Assembly: GCA_934621665.1 (NCBI GenBank)
Contig: CAKTUT010000124.1
Location: 1 to 5,310, forward strand
DNA: 5,310 nucleotides
Source of the DNA: an uncultured Oscillospiraceae bacterium
GTDB lineage: Bacteria > Bacillota > Clostridia > Oscillospirales > Oscillospiraceae
Direction of reading: 5' to 3'
In this document: positions 4,255 through 5,310 of the stretch, piece by piece
Layout of the letters: each line of letters opens with the position of its first letter
Numbering within the stretch: position 1 is the stretch's first letter
The notes under the pieces: generated by a model
What the model was told of the DNA's origin: nothing
Database searches by the model: none
The model's input: the letters and a program-made list of their open reading frames with translations, nothing else
Program-made: the position numbers and the translations under genes

Positions 4255-5310
4255 GCTCCTTGACGGAAGCGTTTTCTGGCGCATCTGTACGGCAGTTGCC
4301 GCGTGGCTGGGCGCGCTCGGCCAGTCCTGCGTGCTGTTTCAGACGATTGGCCGCTGGTGGCGCGGCAGCGCGCTGTGCGCATGGCTCTGCCGCCGCCTTG
4401 GTGCAGAGCCAAAGGCTACCGAAGCCTCCGGCGCAACTGTCTTTTTTGACCGGATGAATGTACGCCTGGCACAGCACCACAACATGAAAACAGCTTGGCC
4501 GTATTCCCTGCCCGGCCGGATTTACGGCGCAATCATGCGCTGCGGCCGTGAGAGCCGCATGCTCGGCTGGCTGTTTGACGGCGGCATGACATCGCTTCTG
4601 CTGTTTGCCGTTGGCACATATGTGCTGATTGACTATCTGCTGCGTGATGTGTTCGCCGTTCCGGTTGTCTCGTCGGTCTGGGACGAGTGTCTGATGCTGT
4701 TTTGCGTATGCTGGATTATCTGGCAGCGCATGGATCGCGTCAAGGCGCTGCGTGCGCGGACAAATCCGCTTGATCTGCCGGTGTGCATTTTCCTGTGCGC
4801 CGGATTTGTGCTGATGAACGTCGTCGCGCCGTATTATTCCATTCAGATCAGCGGCTACCGTGCCACGGTACAGTATCTGCTCTGGTTCTTCCTGATTACG
4901 CGGATGCTGCGCGATGAGCGTGACGTTCTGCATCTGTATCTGACGCTGACGGCAGTGGCGTTTTTGCTGTCGCTGCACGGCATCTATCAGTATATTGCCG
5001 CCGTGCCCATGCCATCGCAATGGGTAGCCGCGGCGGAAACCGCCGTGCGCACGCGCGTCTACTCCATCTTTGGAAGCCCCAACATCATGGGCGACTATAT
5101 GGTCATGTTCATCCCCATGGCTGTCGGCTTTGCTTATTACACCGACAAGACATGGCTCAAGGCGCTCTCGTGGCTGGTAGCGCTGTGCATGTGCTTCGCA
5201 TGCCTGTTTACCATGTCGCGCGGCGCGTGGCGTGGCGCAGCTGTGATGATTTTTCTGTTCATCGTGCTGGTTGACCGACGGCTGTTCTGGCTGGTGCTCT
5301 TCGGCGGCAC
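4247..5310 (+). CDS. O-antigen ligase/polymerase (Wzy_C/WaaL-like) membrane protein, N-terminal 354 residues, 3' end outside window
   Basis: The frame is open from ATG 4247-4249 to the right edge with no stop. It encodes a polytopic membrane protein with about eight visible hydrophobic segments (roughly 115-132, 146-159, 177-195, 206-220, 228-251, 279-298, 303-322, 331-349). Wzy_C superfamily hallmarks are RVYSIFGSPNIMGDYMVMFI (270-289), matching the R-x-x-(S/G)-x-F-x-(N/S)-P-N pattern, and TMSRGAWRG (322-330), matching the S-R-G-A/S motif. Such enzymes polymerise or transfer lipid-linked glycans at the outer face of the membrane. An unusual stretch of about 110 residues, rich in Arg, Trp and Cys, precedes the first clear membrane span. 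The start overlaps the DUF4330-like stop (TAA 4252-4254) by 8 bp. A weak GGTGG (4236-4240) lies 6 bases upstream, so translation is probably coupled. The exact substrate, and whether it acts as ligase or polymerase, cannot be decided without the C-terminal loop. Confidence 0.87.
   Translation, partial: MDKLLDGSVFWRICTAVAAWLGALGQSCVLFQTIGRWWRGSALCAWLCRRLGAEPKATEASGATVFFDRMNVRLAQHHNMKTAWPYSLPGRIYGAIMRCGRESRMLGWLFDGGMTSLLLFAVGTYVLIDYLLRDVFAVPVVSSVWDECLMLFCVCWIIWQRMDRVKALRARTNPLDLPVCIFLCAGFVLMNVVAPYYSIQISGYRATVQYLLWFFLITRMLRDERDVLHLYLTLTAVAFLLSLHGIYQYIAAVPMPSQWVAAAETAVRTRVYSIFGSPNIMGDYMVMFIPMAVGFAYYTDKTWLKALSWLVALCMCFACLFTMSRGAWRGAAVMIFLFIVLVDRRLFWLVLFGG

Noticed and set aside
4226..5020. Minus-strand open frame of 264 codons opposite the Wzy_C-like gene
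   Set aside because: The plus strand here encodes membrane segments and Wzy_C motifs and stays open to the window edge. The minus frame is Gln/His/Arg-rich without recognisable motifs, as expected of a shadow frame.

Overview
The window looks like chromosomal DNA of a moderately GC-rich, low-redundancy member of the Clostridia, most like an Oscillospiraceae/Butyricicoccaceae gut anaerobe. This rests on the Gram-positive Shine-Dalgarno sequences (GGAGG, AGGTGAT), a CsaB-type polysaccharide pyruvyltransferase, a DUF4330-type membrane protein and the codon bias. The genus assignment is inference; no rRNA or other marker gene is present.

Layout. Positions 1-221 hold the C-terminal end of a plus-strand, cysteine-rich protein of unknown function. 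A near-perfect hairpin at 223-251 follows, with T-rich flanks on both sides, and serves as a shared bidirectional terminator. Positions 258-3613 hold a two-gene minus-strand operon. The promoter-proximal gene (1403-3613) encodes a fusion of a GT4 glycosyltransferase and a CsaB-like pyruvyltransferase. It overlaps by ATGA with the distal gene (258-1406), a TuaH-like glycosyltransferase. Positions 3614-3783 are a divergent regulatory region with a strong minus-strand promoter, a weaker plus-strand promoter candidate, several dyads and a leader hairpin. Positions 3784-4254 (DUF4330-like single-pass membrane protein) and 4247 to the right edge (O-antigen ligase/polymerase-like membrane protein, truncated by the window) form a plus-strand operon with an 8-bp overlap.

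How the genes fit together. Two glycosyltransferase modules, a pyruvyltransferase and a Wzy/WaaL-type membrane enzyme, arranged divergently around one control region, suggest a locus for making, pyruvylating and polymerising or attaching a cell-surface (secondary cell-wall) polysaccharide. In other Firmicutes, CsaB pyruvylation creates the ligand that SLH-domain proteins bind, so this locus may be involved in anchoring surface proteins. That role is inferred from family membership. The most interesting items are the GT4-CsaB fusion and the multi-site dyad pattern in the divergent promoter region. No CRISPR array, RNA gene, insertion sequence, phage gene or clearly new system was found.
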